A stretch of DNA of 40,622 bases from an uncultured Lachnospiraceae bacterium (GCA_902783775.1 CACZSI010000036.1:1-40622), one strand, 5' to 3'. Numbered from the stretch's first letter, positions 26,474 to 34,323 are shown. Numbers and translations: made by a program. Notes: generated by a model not told the origin, from the letters alone.

Positions 26474-27433
26474 ATGAAAGACGGATTTAATCGAAATATA
26501 GATTATCTTAGGATATCCCTGACAGATAAGTGTAATTTACGATGTAAGTATTGCATGCCACAGGGGGGAATAAAACATTTAGATCACAGTGAGATTATAA
26601 GTCTAGAAGAAGTGGCATATACAGTAAAAGTAATGGCTAAATTAGGTGTTAGAAGAGTAAGACTAACCGGAGGGGAGCCATTAGTTAGAAAAAATATCAC
26701 AAAGCTAATTTCTGATATTAAAAAGATAGATGGCATTGAGAGAATTTCACTAACCACTAATGGAGTATTGCTAGGGGATAATATTGATAAATTAAAAGAA
26801 GCAGGGCTTAGCGATGTTAATATAAGTTTAGATACATTAGATAGGGAAGTATTTAAGAATTTAACAGGAGTGGATGGGCTAAATAAGGTGCTTAAATCCA
26901 TTGATCTAGCTATAGAAAAAGGTTTAACGCCTAAGATTAATTGTGTGCCAATTTTAGGATGGAATGATAGTGAATTAGTGAAAATGGCAGAGCTAGCCAG
27001 AGATAAGAATTTGGACGTTAGATTTATTGAATTAATGCCTACTAGCTGTGGAAAAAACTTTAAGGGAATTCCATCAGATTTAATTTTAGAAAAATTAGAG
27101 TTAGCCTTGGGGGAGGCAGAAAAATGTCAGAAATCCAGTTTAAGTGGCCCGGCGGATTATTATATATTTAATGGATTTAAGGGTAGAGTGGGATTTATAA
27201 GTCCACTGTCTCATATCTTTTGTGAGAATTGTAATAGGGTAAGACTGACTGCTATTGGAGGATTAAAACTATGTCTTCACCAGGATGTGATGATTAATTT
27301 AAAAGATATAATAAGAAGTGGCAATGAAGAACAATTAAAGGATGCTATTTTAGAGGGATTGTCAATGAAACCTCAGATGCATAATATGAATAAAAAAGAT
27401 GCGGATACAAATATGTTTCAAATAGGAGGCTAA
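26474..27433 (+). CDS. moaA: GTP 3',8-cyclase MoaA
   Basis: Radical SAM enzyme that cyclises GTP in the first step of molybdopterin synthesis. The 319 residues contain the SAM-cluster cysteines Cys20, Cys24 and Cys27 (KCNLRCKYC), the substrate or SAM motifs RLTGGEPLVRK and NISLDTL, and the C-terminal second cluster FCENCNRVRLTAIGGLKLCL. The chain ends in Gly-Gly, as functional MoaA must. It starts 3 nt after the modC stop and is followed 1 nt later by the MOSC-mogA fusion. Confidence 0.96.
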   Translation: MKDGFNRNIDYLRISLTDKCNLRCKYCMPQGGIKHLDHSEIISLEEVAYTVKVMAKLGVRRVRLTGGEPLVRKNITKLISDIKKIDGIERISLTTNGVLLGDNIDKLKEAGLSDVNISLDTLDREVFKNLTGVDGLNKVLKSIDLAIEKGLTPKINCVPILGWNDSELVKMAELARDKNLDVRFIELMPTSCGKNFKGIPSDLILEKLELALGEAEKCQKSSLSGPADYYIFNGFKGRVGFISPLSHIFCENCNRVRLTAIGGLKLCLHQDVMINLKDIIRSGNEEQLKDAILEGLSMKPQMHNMNKKDADTNMFQIGG

Positions 27434-27434
27434 T

Positions 27435-28355
27435 ATGGGAAAGGTAATGGCTGTATGCATAAGTGAGCATAAGGGGACACCTAAACAGAATATTGAAACT
27501 AGTAAATTAATAAAAGATTACGGATTAGAAAATGATGCTCATGCAGGAAGCAAGCGTCAGGTAAGCCTTCTATCTTACGAGATGGAGATGGCATTTAAGG
27601 AAAAATTAAAAGACAGTAATATCAATATTTTCCCTGGAGTTTTCGGAGAAAATCTGCTAGTGGAAGGATTTGATTTTAAAAAGTGCGCTGTAGGGACTAC
27701 TTTTCAATGTAGAGATGTGGTACTTAAAATAACACAAATAGGAAAGTTGTGCCATGAGGGGTGCAATATCAGGCAGATTGCGGGAGATTGCATAATGCCT
27801 AGAGAAGGCGTATTCGCCGATGTAATAAAAGGTGGAACTATAAGCGTAGGAGATGATTTTAAATTAGTAAAGAGTGAAAAAACTGCCAGCGTATTAACTG
27901 CCAGTGACAGATCTTTTAGCGGTATTAGAGAGGATGTTTCAGGCAGACTTTTAAAAGAAATATTAGAGGAAAATGGATATAGAGTTTTATCTTATAATTT
28001 AGTTTGTGATGATGAAAAAGAGGTATATAATAAACTTATAGAGATTACAGAAAACGAAAAGCCGGATGTGATATTTACTACAGGAGGAACTGGCTTTTCA
28101 GTAAGAGATAGAGTGCCGGAAGCTACATTGAAGGTGGCTGACAGAAATGCGCCGGGAATATCTCAGGCTATAAGGGAATATAGTATGAAGATAACTAAAA
28201 AGGCAATGCTAAGCAGGGCAGAGAGTGTTATTAGAGATCGAACAATTATAATAAACCTACCGGGAAGTCCTAAGGCAGTAAGGGAATGCTTAGAATTTAT
28301 TATAGAGCCACTAAAACATGGAATTGAGATTTTAAAAGGTGAAGCTGACGGATAG
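27435..28355 (+). CDS. Fused MOSC domain and molybdopterin adenylyltransferase (MogA/MoaB)
   Basis: A 306-residue two-domain protein. Residues ~3-143 form a MOSC domain (NDAHAGSKRQVSLLS, FPGVFGENLLVEG and cysteines in GKLCHEGCNIRQIAGDC), a fold linked to sulfur/molybdenum cofactor chemistry. Residues ~148-300 match MogA/MoaB with LTASDRSFSG, TTGGTGFSVRDRVPEAT and NLPGSPKAV, which adenylates molybdopterin for MoeA. It completes the insertion steps of this cluster. A good AGGAGG site overlaps the end of moaA. No frameshift is seen, so the fusion seems real. Confidence 0.92.
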   Translation: MGKVMAVCISEHKGTPKQNIETSKLIKDYGLENDAHAGSKRQVSLLSYEMEMAFKEKLKDSNINIFPGVFGENLLVEGFDFKKCAVGTTFQCRDVVLKITQIGKLCHEGCNIRQIAGDCIMPREGVFADVIKGGTISVGDDFKLVKSEKTASVLTASDRSFSGIREDVSGRLLKEILEENGYRVLSYNLVCDDEKEVYNKLIEITENEKPDVIFTTGGTGFSVRDRVPEATLKVADRNAPGISQAIREYSMKITKKAMLSRAESVIRDRTIIINLPGSPKAVRECLEFIIEPLKHGIEILKGEADG

Positions 28356-28364
28356 GAGGATAAG

Positions 28365-29351
28365 ATGAAAAAAAGTTTATTGGTGATAATAGCTGTGGTA
28401 ATGGGAATATTTTTTTCTATGGGAAGTGTTAATACATATGCAGCTAATCCGGTTAAAAAGCATGGCCAATTAAAGGTAAAAGGTGTAAATTTAGTGGATA
28501 AAAAAGGAAAGACATTTCGCATAAAGGGTTTTTCTACCCACGGCATAAATTGGTTTGAGGACTATGTAAATCGTGATGCTTTTAGGGACGTAAAAAAGAT
28601 GGGGATTAATTGCATAAGATTAGCAATGTACACATCTGACTACAATGGATATTGCAGTGGCGGAAATAAAAAGCACTTAGAATCGGTAATAGATCGAGGC
28701 GTTAAAGCCTGCAAGGCAGAGGGGATTTATGTAATAATTGATTGGCATATATTAAACGATTCTAATCCTAATATTAATATAAAGCAATCAAAGAAATTCT
28801 TTAAGAAAATGTCGAAAAAATATAAGAAATACAATAACGTTCTTTATGAAATCTGCAATGAACCCAACGGTTCCACTACCTGGAGCGAAATAAAGAAATA
28901 TGCTAAAAAGATTATAAAGGTAATTAGAAAAAATGATAAGAAAGCTGTGATAATTGTAGGCACGCCTAATTGGAGCCAGAGAATAGATGAGGCGGCTAAT
29001 AGTCCTTTAAAGGGTGTGAAAAATATAATGTATGCAATGCACTTTTATGCAGCTACTCATAAGGCAGAACTAAGAAATTTAATACCGGCTGCCAGAAAAA
29101 AGGGATTGCCTATATTTATCAGTGAGAGCAATATCTGTGAAGCTTCAGGAAACGGAAGAATCGATAAGACCGAGGGAAAACGCTGGTTTAAGACAATCAG
29201 AAAATATAAGTTAAGCTGTGTGGCTTGGAGTCTTTGCAATAAAGACGAGAGTGCATCCCTAATAAAACCAAGCGTTAAGAGGGTGAAGGAATTTAAGAAA
29301 AAACATTTATCAAATACAGGTAAATGGTACGTGAAGATGTTTAAAAAGTAG
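28365..29351 (+). CDS. Secreted glycoside hydrolase family 5 (endoglucanase-like)
   Basis: A 328-residue secreted enzyme with a signal peptide (residues 1-~27, ending near TYAAN). The GH5 barrel contains KGFSTHGINWF, CIRLAMYTSD, IIDWHIL, the acid/base Glu in YEICNEPNGS, the His/Tyr pair in AMHFYAATHK, the nucleophile Glu in PIFISESNICEASGNG, and CVAWSLCNKDESAS. The pattern resembles subfamily 2 cellulases. It carries no visible carbohydrate-binding module and is Lys-rich. It starts 9 nt after the MOSC-mogA fusion with GAGGA as ribosome site, an unexpected position at the end of a cofactor operon. beta-1,4-glucan is the likely substrate. Confidence 0.9.
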   Translation: MKKSLLVIIAVVMGIFFSMGSVNTYAANPVKKHGQLKVKGVNLVDKKGKTFRIKGFSTHGINWFEDYVNRDAFRDVKKMGINCIRLAMYTSDYNGYCSGGNKKHLESVIDRGVKACKAEGIYVIIDWHILNDSNPNINIKQSKKFFKKMSKKYKKYNNVLYEICNEPNGSTTWSEIKKYAKKIIKVIRKNDKKAVIIVGTPNWSQRIDEAANSPLKGVKNIMYAMHFYAATHKAELRNLIPAARKKGLPIFISESNICEASGNGRIDKTEGKRWFKTIRKYKLSCVAWSLCNKDESASLIKPSVKRVKEFKKKHLSNTGKWYVKMFKK

Positions 29352-29362
29352 GAGGAAGAGAA

Positions 29363-29713
29363 ATGTTATTTTTATGTTATAAGAGATGTTCTACCTGTAA
29401 GAAGGCGCAAAAATTTTTAGACGAGAAAAAGGCAGATTATCAAATGAGAGACATCGTAGAAGATAATCCGACATATGAAGAATTAAAGAAGTGGTATGAA
29501 AAAAGTGGATTGCCAATAAAGCGTTTCTTTAACACATCAGGAATGCTCTACAGGGAAATGCAACTAAAAGATAAATTACCTTCAATGAGCGAGAATGAGA
29601 TGCTAAAGCTATTATCTACTAATGGCATGCTAGTAAAAAGACCGTTGGTAGTGACAGAGGATGCAGTGCTAGTTGGTTTCAAAGAAGCAGAGTGGGATGA
29701 GATATGTAAGTAG
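29363..29713 (+). CDS. ArsC/Spx-family thioredoxin-fold protein
   Basis: A 116-residue protein with the CxxC motif YKRCSTCKKAQKFLDEK at the N-terminus and the family blocks GLPIKRFFNTSG and MLVKRPLVV, the last including the conserved Arg-Pro. Relatives include arsenate reductase-like YffB proteins and the Spx/MgsR regulators. Whether it reduces a substrate or binds RNA polymerase cannot be told. It follows the cellulase by 11 nt with a GGAGGAAG site. The last nine codons before its final three residues are repeated exactly just after its stop (29713-29739), suggesting the C-terminus was remade by a local duplication. Confidence 0.85.
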   Translation: MLFLCYKRCSTCKKAQKFLDEKKADYQMRDIVEDNPTYEELKKWYEKSGLPIKRFFNTSGMLYREMQLKDKLPSMSENEMLKLLSTNGMLVKRPLVVTEDAVLVGFKEAEWDEICK

Positions 29714-29739
29714 GTTTCAAAGAAGCAGAGTGGGATGAG
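29675..29739 (+). repeat. 27-bp direct repeat at the end of the ArsC/Spx-like gene
   Basis: The 27 bases at 29675-29701 recur exactly at 29713-29739, offset by 38 bp. The first copy encodes GFKEAEWDE, followed by ICK and a stop. The second copy lies out of frame with that gene but in frame with ktrB downstream. It looks like a recent local duplication that left a spare gene tail in the intergenic space. Confidence 0.93.
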
Positions 29740-29769
29740 TTAATCGTTATGTTATTAGGAGGGAGTGCA

Positions 29770-31107
29770 ATGTTTGATTTTTCGAAAACTAAAGAAAAAC
29801 TAACATCATTTCAAATAATAATCTTAGGTTTTGTCGCAGTAATTCTTATTGGGGCATTTCTTTTGATGCTTCCTATTGCCACAAAATCAGGAGAGAGCAC
29901 GCCCTTTATAAAAGCACTGTTTACATCCACATCCGCTGTCTGCGTTACCGGACTAGTGATTGAAGATACAGCTAGCTATTGGTCTGATTTCGGTCAGACT
30001 GTGATAATAGTTCTAATCCAGATAGGCGGCTTAGGAGTAGTCAGCGTGGCTTCCTTTATAACTATTATGTCCGGCAGGAAAATAAATATTAAACAGCGCC
30101 AAACTATGCAAAGTGCCCTGTCAGCACCTCAGATGGGTGGTATAATAAAACTAACCAGATTTATATTTATAACAGCATTTTTATTAGAGGTAGTGGGCGT
30201 TATTATGATGCTCCCGGTATTTGTCCCTAAATACGGAAAAAGAGGTATATGGTTATCAATTTTTCATTCCATATCCGCATTTTGTAATTCAGGATTTGAT
30301 CTAATGGGAGATAAAACAGGTAAGTTTAGCTCAATGACCTCATTTTCACAAAATTTATATATGACAGTGGTAATTTCATTTTTAATTGTCACCGGAGGAA
30401 TCGGATTTATAACTTGGAGAGACGTGGTATCTAAGAAAAATCATATTAAAGAATATACAATGCAGACTAAGGTGATTATAGCTACAACAGCTACGTTAAT
30501 AATTATCCCTACATTATTCTTTTTCGTTAATGATTTTTCGGATGCGCCATTTATAAAACGTTTATGTACATCACTGTTTCAATCTATAACCCCTAGAACA
30601 GCGGGATTTAACAATGCTGATTTAAATAAGATGACAGGCTCAGGAAAGGCAATGACAATGATACTTATGTTAATAGGTGGCTCCCCGGGATCTACAGCAG
30701 GGGGAATGAAAACCACCACCATAGCAGTATTATTTGCTAACGCTATTGCCGTATTTAGAAAAAAACAAAATGCCAATTTCTTTGGTCGAAGAATGGATGA
30801 TTCAGTAATCAGAAACGCAGCCACTATATTATTTATGTATACAAGTGTGGTTATATTGGCATCAATATCCATAAGCATCATAGAAAAAATGCCTATTAGT
30901 GCATGTATGTACGAGGCATTTTCAGCCATTGGCACTGTGGGACTGAGTCTAGGCATAACGCCACACCTATCAGCGCCGTCACTTTATATTTTGATGGGGT
31001 TAATGTTTTTCGGTCGTGTAGGAGGATTAACTTTAATATATGCAGCTTTTTCGCATCAGGATACTAGCATGTCAAAGTATCCAATGGAAAATATTACTGT
31101 AGGTTAG
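29770..31107 (+). CDS. ktrB: Potassium uptake channel subunit KtrB/TrkH family
   Basis: A 445-residue K+ translocating membrane subunit with four pore modules. The selectivity segments read TSTSAVCVTGL, HSISAFCNSGFDL, SITPRTAGFNNAD and SAIGTVGLSLG, and each contains the filter glycine. The third-module gate segment GGSPGSTAGGMKTTT is present. It works with the RCK protein encoded next. ATG 29770 follows AGGAGGG at 29757-29763 with 6-nt spacing. The in-frame ATG at 29749 lies upstream of that site and is rejected. Its upstream region contains the duplicated gene tail described separately. Confidence 0.94.
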   Translation: MFDFSKTKEKLTSFQIIILGFVAVILIGAFLLMLPIATKSGESTPFIKALFTSTSAVCVTGLVIEDTASYWSDFGQTVIIVLIQIGGLGVVSVASFITIMSGRKINIKQRQTMQSALSAPQMGGIIKLTRFIFITAFLLEVVGVIMMLPVFVPKYGKRGIWLSIFHSISAFCNSGFDLMGDKTGKFSSMTSFSQNLYMTVVISFLIVTGGIGFITWRDVVSKKNHIKEYTMQTKVIIATTATLIIIPTLFFFVNDFSDAPFIKRLCTSLFQSITPRTAGFNNADLNKMTGSGKAMTMILMLIGGSPGSTAGGMKTTTIAVLFANAIAVFRKKQNANFFGRRMDDSVIRNAATILFMYTSVVILASISISIIEKMPISACMYEAFSAIGTVGLSLGITPHLSAPSLYILMGLMFFGRVGGLTLIYAAFSHQDTSMSKYPMENITVG

Positions 31108-31149
31108 AGAGTCAGTAGGAAATCGATAGTATGGATAAGGAGTGATATT

Positions 31150-31803
31150 ATGAAATCAATTTTAGTAATAGGTTTAGGAAACTTCGGAACATTAATTTCA
31201 AAGTATATCAAAGAACAGGGACACCAGGTAATGGGAGTAGATATATTAGAAAACAGAGTAAATGATGCATTGCCACATGTAACCAGAGCTATGATAGGCG
31301 ACAGCACTAATATAAATTTTCTAAAGACATTGGGGATAGAGAGTTTCGATGTATGCATAGAAACCATCGGCAATGACTTTCAAAATTCCCTAGAAACCAC
31401 ATCACTTCTTAAGGAATTAGGCGCTAAGAAAGTAGTTTCTAGAGCCAACAGAGAAGTACAGGAGAAGTTTCTTTTAAGAAATGGAGCAGATGAGGTGGTA
31501 AATCCGGAAAAGCAGATTGCTAAATGGACGGCCATCCACTACACATCAAAGTATATTTTAGATTACATTAAATTAGATGACGACTATGCAATATATGAAG
31601 TGACACTTCCAAAAAACTGGATTGGAAAAACTGTAAAAGAAGTGGGCATACGTCAAAAGTATGGAATAAATATAATGGCCATAAAAGAAAATGGAAATGT
31701 AAATCTTTCAATTTCCCCGGATGATAAATTTGAGGAGGGAAAATCCCTTCTAGTTTTAGGGGAAGAAAGAGCAGTGCAGAAATGCTTTTACAATGCTGAA
31801 TAG
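31150..31803 (+). CDS. ktrA: Potassium uptake regulatory subunit KtrA/TrkA (RCK protein)
   Basis: A 217-residue cytosolic ring-forming subunit that gates KtrB in response to nucleotides. The N-terminal RCK_N Rossmann fold (1-~125) carries the nucleotide-binding GLGNFG and an Asp at the end of the second strand (VMGVDILENR). GDSTNINFLKTLGI and VVSRANREVQEKFLLRNGADEVVNPE follow. A C-terminal RCK_C domain (~135-217) contains GKTVKEVGIRQKYGINIMAI. AAGGAG lies before the ATG. Pairing with ktrB in the same transcript is the usual arrangement. Confidence 0.95.
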   Translation: MKSILVIGLGNFGTLISKYIKEQGHQVMGVDILENRVNDALPHVTRAMIGDSTNINFLKTLGIESFDVCIETIGNDFQNSLETTSLLKELGAKKVVSRANREVQEKFLLRNGADEVVNPEKQIAKWTAIHYTSKYILDYIKLDDDYAIYEVTLPKNWIGKTVKEVGIRQKYGINIMAIKENGNVNLSISPDDKFEEGKSLLVLGEERAVQKCFYNAE

Positions 31804-31810
31804 GAGAAAT

Positions 31811-31820
31811 AAGGAGGTGA
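31811..31820 (+). promoter_or_regulatory. Near-perfect ribosome site for the 61-residue ORF
   Basis: AAGGAGGTGA matches the full anti-Shine-Dalgarno sequence and lies just ahead of ATG 31825. It is the strongest ribosome site in the window and argues that the short ORF is translated well. Confidence 0.8.
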
Positions 31821-31824
31821 CAGT

Positions 31825-32010
31825 ATGTACGGTGAAATCGATATAGAAAAATTAAGAGAAGATATTTCAGAAGAGTGCTATGCAGGAAGCTTCGCCGGCG
31901 GAATGGAAGAAATGGGAATAGGCGCTATGGAAGTAGAAAATGCCTCTGATAAGGAAGTAATCCAGATGGCTAAGGAACTAGGAATTAATTTAAGGAAGTA
32001 TAGGGTATAA
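31825..32010 (+). CDS. Small acidic protein of unknown function
   Basis: A 61-residue acidic protein (starts MYGEIDIEKLRED). It has a Gly/Met-rich middle (GSFAGGMEEMGIGAMEV) and a C-terminal helix ending LGINLRKYRV. No membrane segment or signal peptide is seen. It starts 22 nt after ktrA, in the same direction, with an excellent ribosome site. I recall similar short ORFs in related genomes but cannot name a family. A role in K+ uptake is only a guess from position. Confidence 0.7.
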   Translation: MYGEIDIEKLREDISEECYAGSFAGGMEEMGIGAMEVENASDKEVIQMAKELGINLRKYRV

Positions 32011-32038
32011 AAAAAATATATGAAAAATAATGAAAAAG

Positions 32039-32047
32039 TGATATAAT
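32039..32047 (+). promoter_or_regulatory. Candidate extended -10 promoter for the pilus locus
   Basis: TGATATAAT at 32039-32047 is a perfect extended -10 (TGnTATAAT). No good -35 is present at 16-18 bp upstream (TATGAA at 32019-32024 is weak), which is tolerated with an extended -10. It lies after the 61-residue ORF and before the surface-protein genes. Confidence 0.55.
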
Positions 32048-32088
32048 AGTAGATAGTTGATAAAGTAAAACAATTTAGGTGGCTTTCA

Positions 32089-32124
32089 GTGAATGATAAA
32101 ATAAAAAAAATCATTGCAGTATGA
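32089..32124 (+). CDS. Possible 11-codon GTG leader ORF, overlapping the next start
   Basis: AGGTGG at 32077-32082 sits 6 nt ahead of a GTG that opens an 11-codon frame (VNDKIKKIIAV) ending in TGA at 32122-32124. This stop overlaps the ATG at 32121 in ATGA, a classic coupling arrangement. The frame contains a run of eight A (32103-32110). One extra base there would fuse it in frame to the following ORF. Translation is not proven. Confidence 0.35.
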   Translation: MNDKIKKIIAV

Positions 32125-32375
32125 ATGCTTCAAAATATGAAAAAAACACGGATAATTGTGATACTTTTATTCATGGGGATGAGATTGAAAGCGAAATAAT
32201 TGAAAATAATAATACTAAGAATAAAAAGAAACCAACGAAACAACTTTTAATTCGCCTTATGTTTAAAGTGGGAATTATTACGATTGTTTTGTTGGTTATT
32301 TTTTTGGCTGTTTTTGGGGTGAATATTCATTACGGAAACAATATAGTTCTAACTGAAGAAGTATTTTTAATATGA
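32121..32375 (+). CDS. Short single-pass membrane protein, probably a truncated S26 signal peptidase
   Basis: An 84-residue ORF with a charged hydrophilic N-terminus, a Lys-rich stretch (KKKPTKQ) and one membrane helix (residues ~45-67), followed by FGVNIHYGNNI and a stop 11 residues later. The helix followed by FGV..HYGN is like the start of the type I signal peptidases found in many Firmicute pilin loci, where the catalytic Ser follows soon after; here the chain stops before it. I therefore read it as a truncated relic, although a genuine small protein is possible. It lacks its own ribosome site and probably depends on the upstream leader frame. Confidence 0.5.
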   Translation: MNASKYEKNTDNCDTFIHGDEIESEIIENNNTKNKKKPTKQLLIRLMFKVGIITIVLLVIFLAVFGVNIHYGNNIVLTEEVFLI

Positions 32376-32394
32376 GTCGAAGTGGATTTTAATT

Positions 32395-32422
32395 TTAAGA
32401 ACATAATTATTGTACATATAAT
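32395..32422 (+). promoter_or_regulatory. Candidate promoter for the pilin gene
   Basis: TTAAGA (32395-32400) and a perfect TATAAT (32417-32422) are 16 bp apart in the 82-nt gap before the pilin gene. The -10 is perfect while the -35 matches 4 of 6. Transcription from here would leave out the truncated peptidase. Confidence 0.45.
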
Positions 32423-32457
32423 TGTCTTTTCGATATTTTATAAAGGAGGAAATTGGT

Positions 32458-33573
32458 ATGAAAAGATTTTTAAGTTTTATGATGGTTCTCATGGTATCGT
32501 TGTTTTACATGGGAAATGTTGCAGATTTCACTTTTGCAGCAACTAATTATACACCTATTGGTGGAACAACAACAATTAAAAAAAATTTAGTAGTTGAGAG
32601 TGATTCTAATATTCCGGATATTAATTTTGGATACACAATTAATAGCGGTACACCAGTAGCGGCCTCAACTTCAACTATTGAAATTTTAGCCAGTGACCAG
32701 AGTGCTTCTATTGGCACAGCATCTTTCTCAAATGATGATACAAGCCATACAATTCCAGGTGTTCCAACAGATGCAGATCCATCATCACCTACAGCTGGAA
32801 AGAAATATGCTCAAAAGAGCGTAACAGTTTCTTTCCCTAACAACTCATTTACAAAGCCAGGTGTTTACAGATATGTTATTCATGAGGTAGATGGTGCTAA
32901 GCCTGGTGTAACTTACGATGATACAGCTAGATATTTAGATGTATTTGTTGTGGCAAATCCATCTGATAATACACTTTCAGTTGATAGTTATGCACTTCGT
33001 AATGTGGCTACTAATATTGGAACAGATGGAGAGTATACTTCTGATCCAAATGTAAAGATTGATGGTTATACTAACTCAGTAACTCAGTATGATTTTGATT
33101 TTAGTAAGACTATTACAGGTAATCAGGGTGATAAGAATAAGAGATTTACATTCACAGTAAATATTTCTAATGCTATCCCTGGTACATATCCTGTAGAATC
33201 TAATGATGTAACAGGAAATCCATCAAGTATCACAATCGGAACAGATGGAACTTTCTCAGCTACATATGATCTTACTAATGGAAGTACATTCAAGATTAAT
33301 AATCTAAATAAAAATGCAATCTGTACTATACAGGAAGATGCCCAGGATTATTCACCATCACATAAAATTGATGGCGGCGCAACAATTGGAACAAATAATT
33401 CAGGAAATATCACATTAGCAAATGATAGTCATTCAGTTGCCTTTACTAATACTCGTCAAGGCATTATCCCTACAGGTGTATTATTGATAATTGCACCATT
33501 TGCAGTAGGAATCTTATTATTCGGAGCAATCTGTATATGGATGATGGCTAAACGTAATAGAGAAGCATACTAA
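32458..33573 (+). CDS. FctA/Spy0128-like surface pilin with PTG sorting signal
   Basis: A 371-residue surface protein, exported by a Sec signal peptide (residues 1-~27, ending TFAATN). Residues ~30-185 resemble the Spy0128/FctA pilin domain (e.g. PGVYRYVIHEVDGAKPGVTYDD and YLDVFVV). A second Ig-like domain (~205-330) starts YDFDFSKTITGNQGDKNKRF and ends VAFTNTRQG, typical of pilins with intramolecular isopeptide bonds. The C-terminus is IIPTG, a hydrophobic helix and a basic tail (MAKRNREAY), a sorting signal lacking LPxTG. The start at 32458 follows AAAGGAGGA (32442-32450); an in-frame TTG at 32422 is rejected. The class B sortase is encoded 36 nt later. Confidence 0.85.
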   Translation: MKRFLSFMMVLMVSLFYMGNVADFTFAATNYTPIGGTTTIKKNLVVESDSNIPDINFGYTINSGTPVAASTSTIEILASDQSASIGTASFSNDDTSHTIPGVPTDADPSSPTAGKKYAQKSVTVSFPNNSFTKPGVYRYVIHEVDGAKPGVTYDDTARYLDVFVVANPSDNTLSVDSYALRNVATNIGTDGEYTSDPNVKIDGYTNSVTQYDFDFSKTITGNQGDKNKRFTFTVNISNAIPGTYPVESNDVTGNPSSITIGTDGTFSATYDLTNGSTFKINNLNKNAICTIQEDAQDYSPSHKIDGGATIGTNNSGNITLANDSHSVAFTNTRQGIIPTGVLLIIAPFAVGILLFGAICIWMMAKRNREAY

Positions 33574-33609
33574 TTGAATATTGACAGATATAAAGAAAGG
33601 GGAGATACG

Positions 33610-34323
33610 ATGTTTCGAACTGCAATCAAGGCATTTGATAGATTGATTGATCGAATTGTGTTCATAGCATCTCTTCTTTTTTTATTAATCTGTTTTTATG
33701 CTATGCTTGATGCTGTTATAACATATTACAATGCTAATGATACTAGCATATTAAAGTACAAGCCAACGGGTAGCATTGATGCTTCAAAATTGGAAAAGTT
33801 ATCAAAAGATGCGGTGGCTTGGATTAAAGTAGATAACACAAATATTAATTATCCTATTATGCAAGGTAAGGATAATTCAGAATATTTAAATAAAAATCCT
33901 CAGGGAGAATATTCTCTTTCCGGAAGTATCTTTCTAGATTGCAATTGTGACGGAAACTTTAAGGATGATTATTCCCTATTATATGGTCATCATATGGAGT
34001 ATGGTATGATGTTTGGTTCTTTAGATAAGTATATAAAACCCAATTATTTCAAAACCCATCAACATGGGAAATTGATAACTAAAAAAGGTGACGAATATAA
34101 TATCACTTTTTTTGCAAGTATAAAAGCTAATGCTACAGAAAAGATAATTTTTGATACAGTTAATGAAAATAATGTTAAATTATTGGATTACTTAAAAAGA
34201 AATGCGCTGATTTTTAAGCAACCATATGATAAGAAACTTCATATAATTGCACTGTCAACGTGTCAGTCAGCTAATAATATTGAGAGAATGATTGTTATAG
34301 GATTTATGAAAGAAGTATCATAA
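33610..34323 (+). CDS. Class B sortase
   Basis: A 237-residue membrane-anchored transpeptidase with one N-terminal helix (~13-35). The catalytic triad is His127 in YGHHMEYGMMFG, Cys218 in LSTCQ and Arg226 in NIERMIVIG. The domain has the SrtB-like layout with SIFLDCNCDGNF and FKTHQHGKLIT. It sits between the pilin and the giant adhesin and is the obvious enzyme to join or anchor them. Because both substrates end in [IV][IV]PTG, the recognised motif probably differs from classical NPQTN or LPxTG. ATG 33610 follows AAAGGGGAG; an in-frame TTG at 33574 is rejected. Confidence 0.9.
   Translation: MFRTAIKAFDRLIDRIVFIASLLFLLICFYAMLDAVITYYNANDTSILKYKPTGSIDASKLEKLSKDAVAWIKVDNTNINYPIMQGKDNSEYLNKNPQGEYSLSGSIFLDCNCDGNFKDDYSLLYGHHMEYGMMFGSLDKYIKPNYFKTHQHGKLITKKGDEYNITFFASIKANATEKIIFDTVNENNVKLLDYLKRNALIFKQPYDKKLHIIALSTCQSANNIERMIVIGFMKEVS

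Noticed and set aside
32422..32457. TTG start giving a longer pilin N-terminus
   Set aside because: It overlaps the -10 element and the ribosome site AAAGGAGGA; ATG 32458 directly precedes a normal signal peptide.
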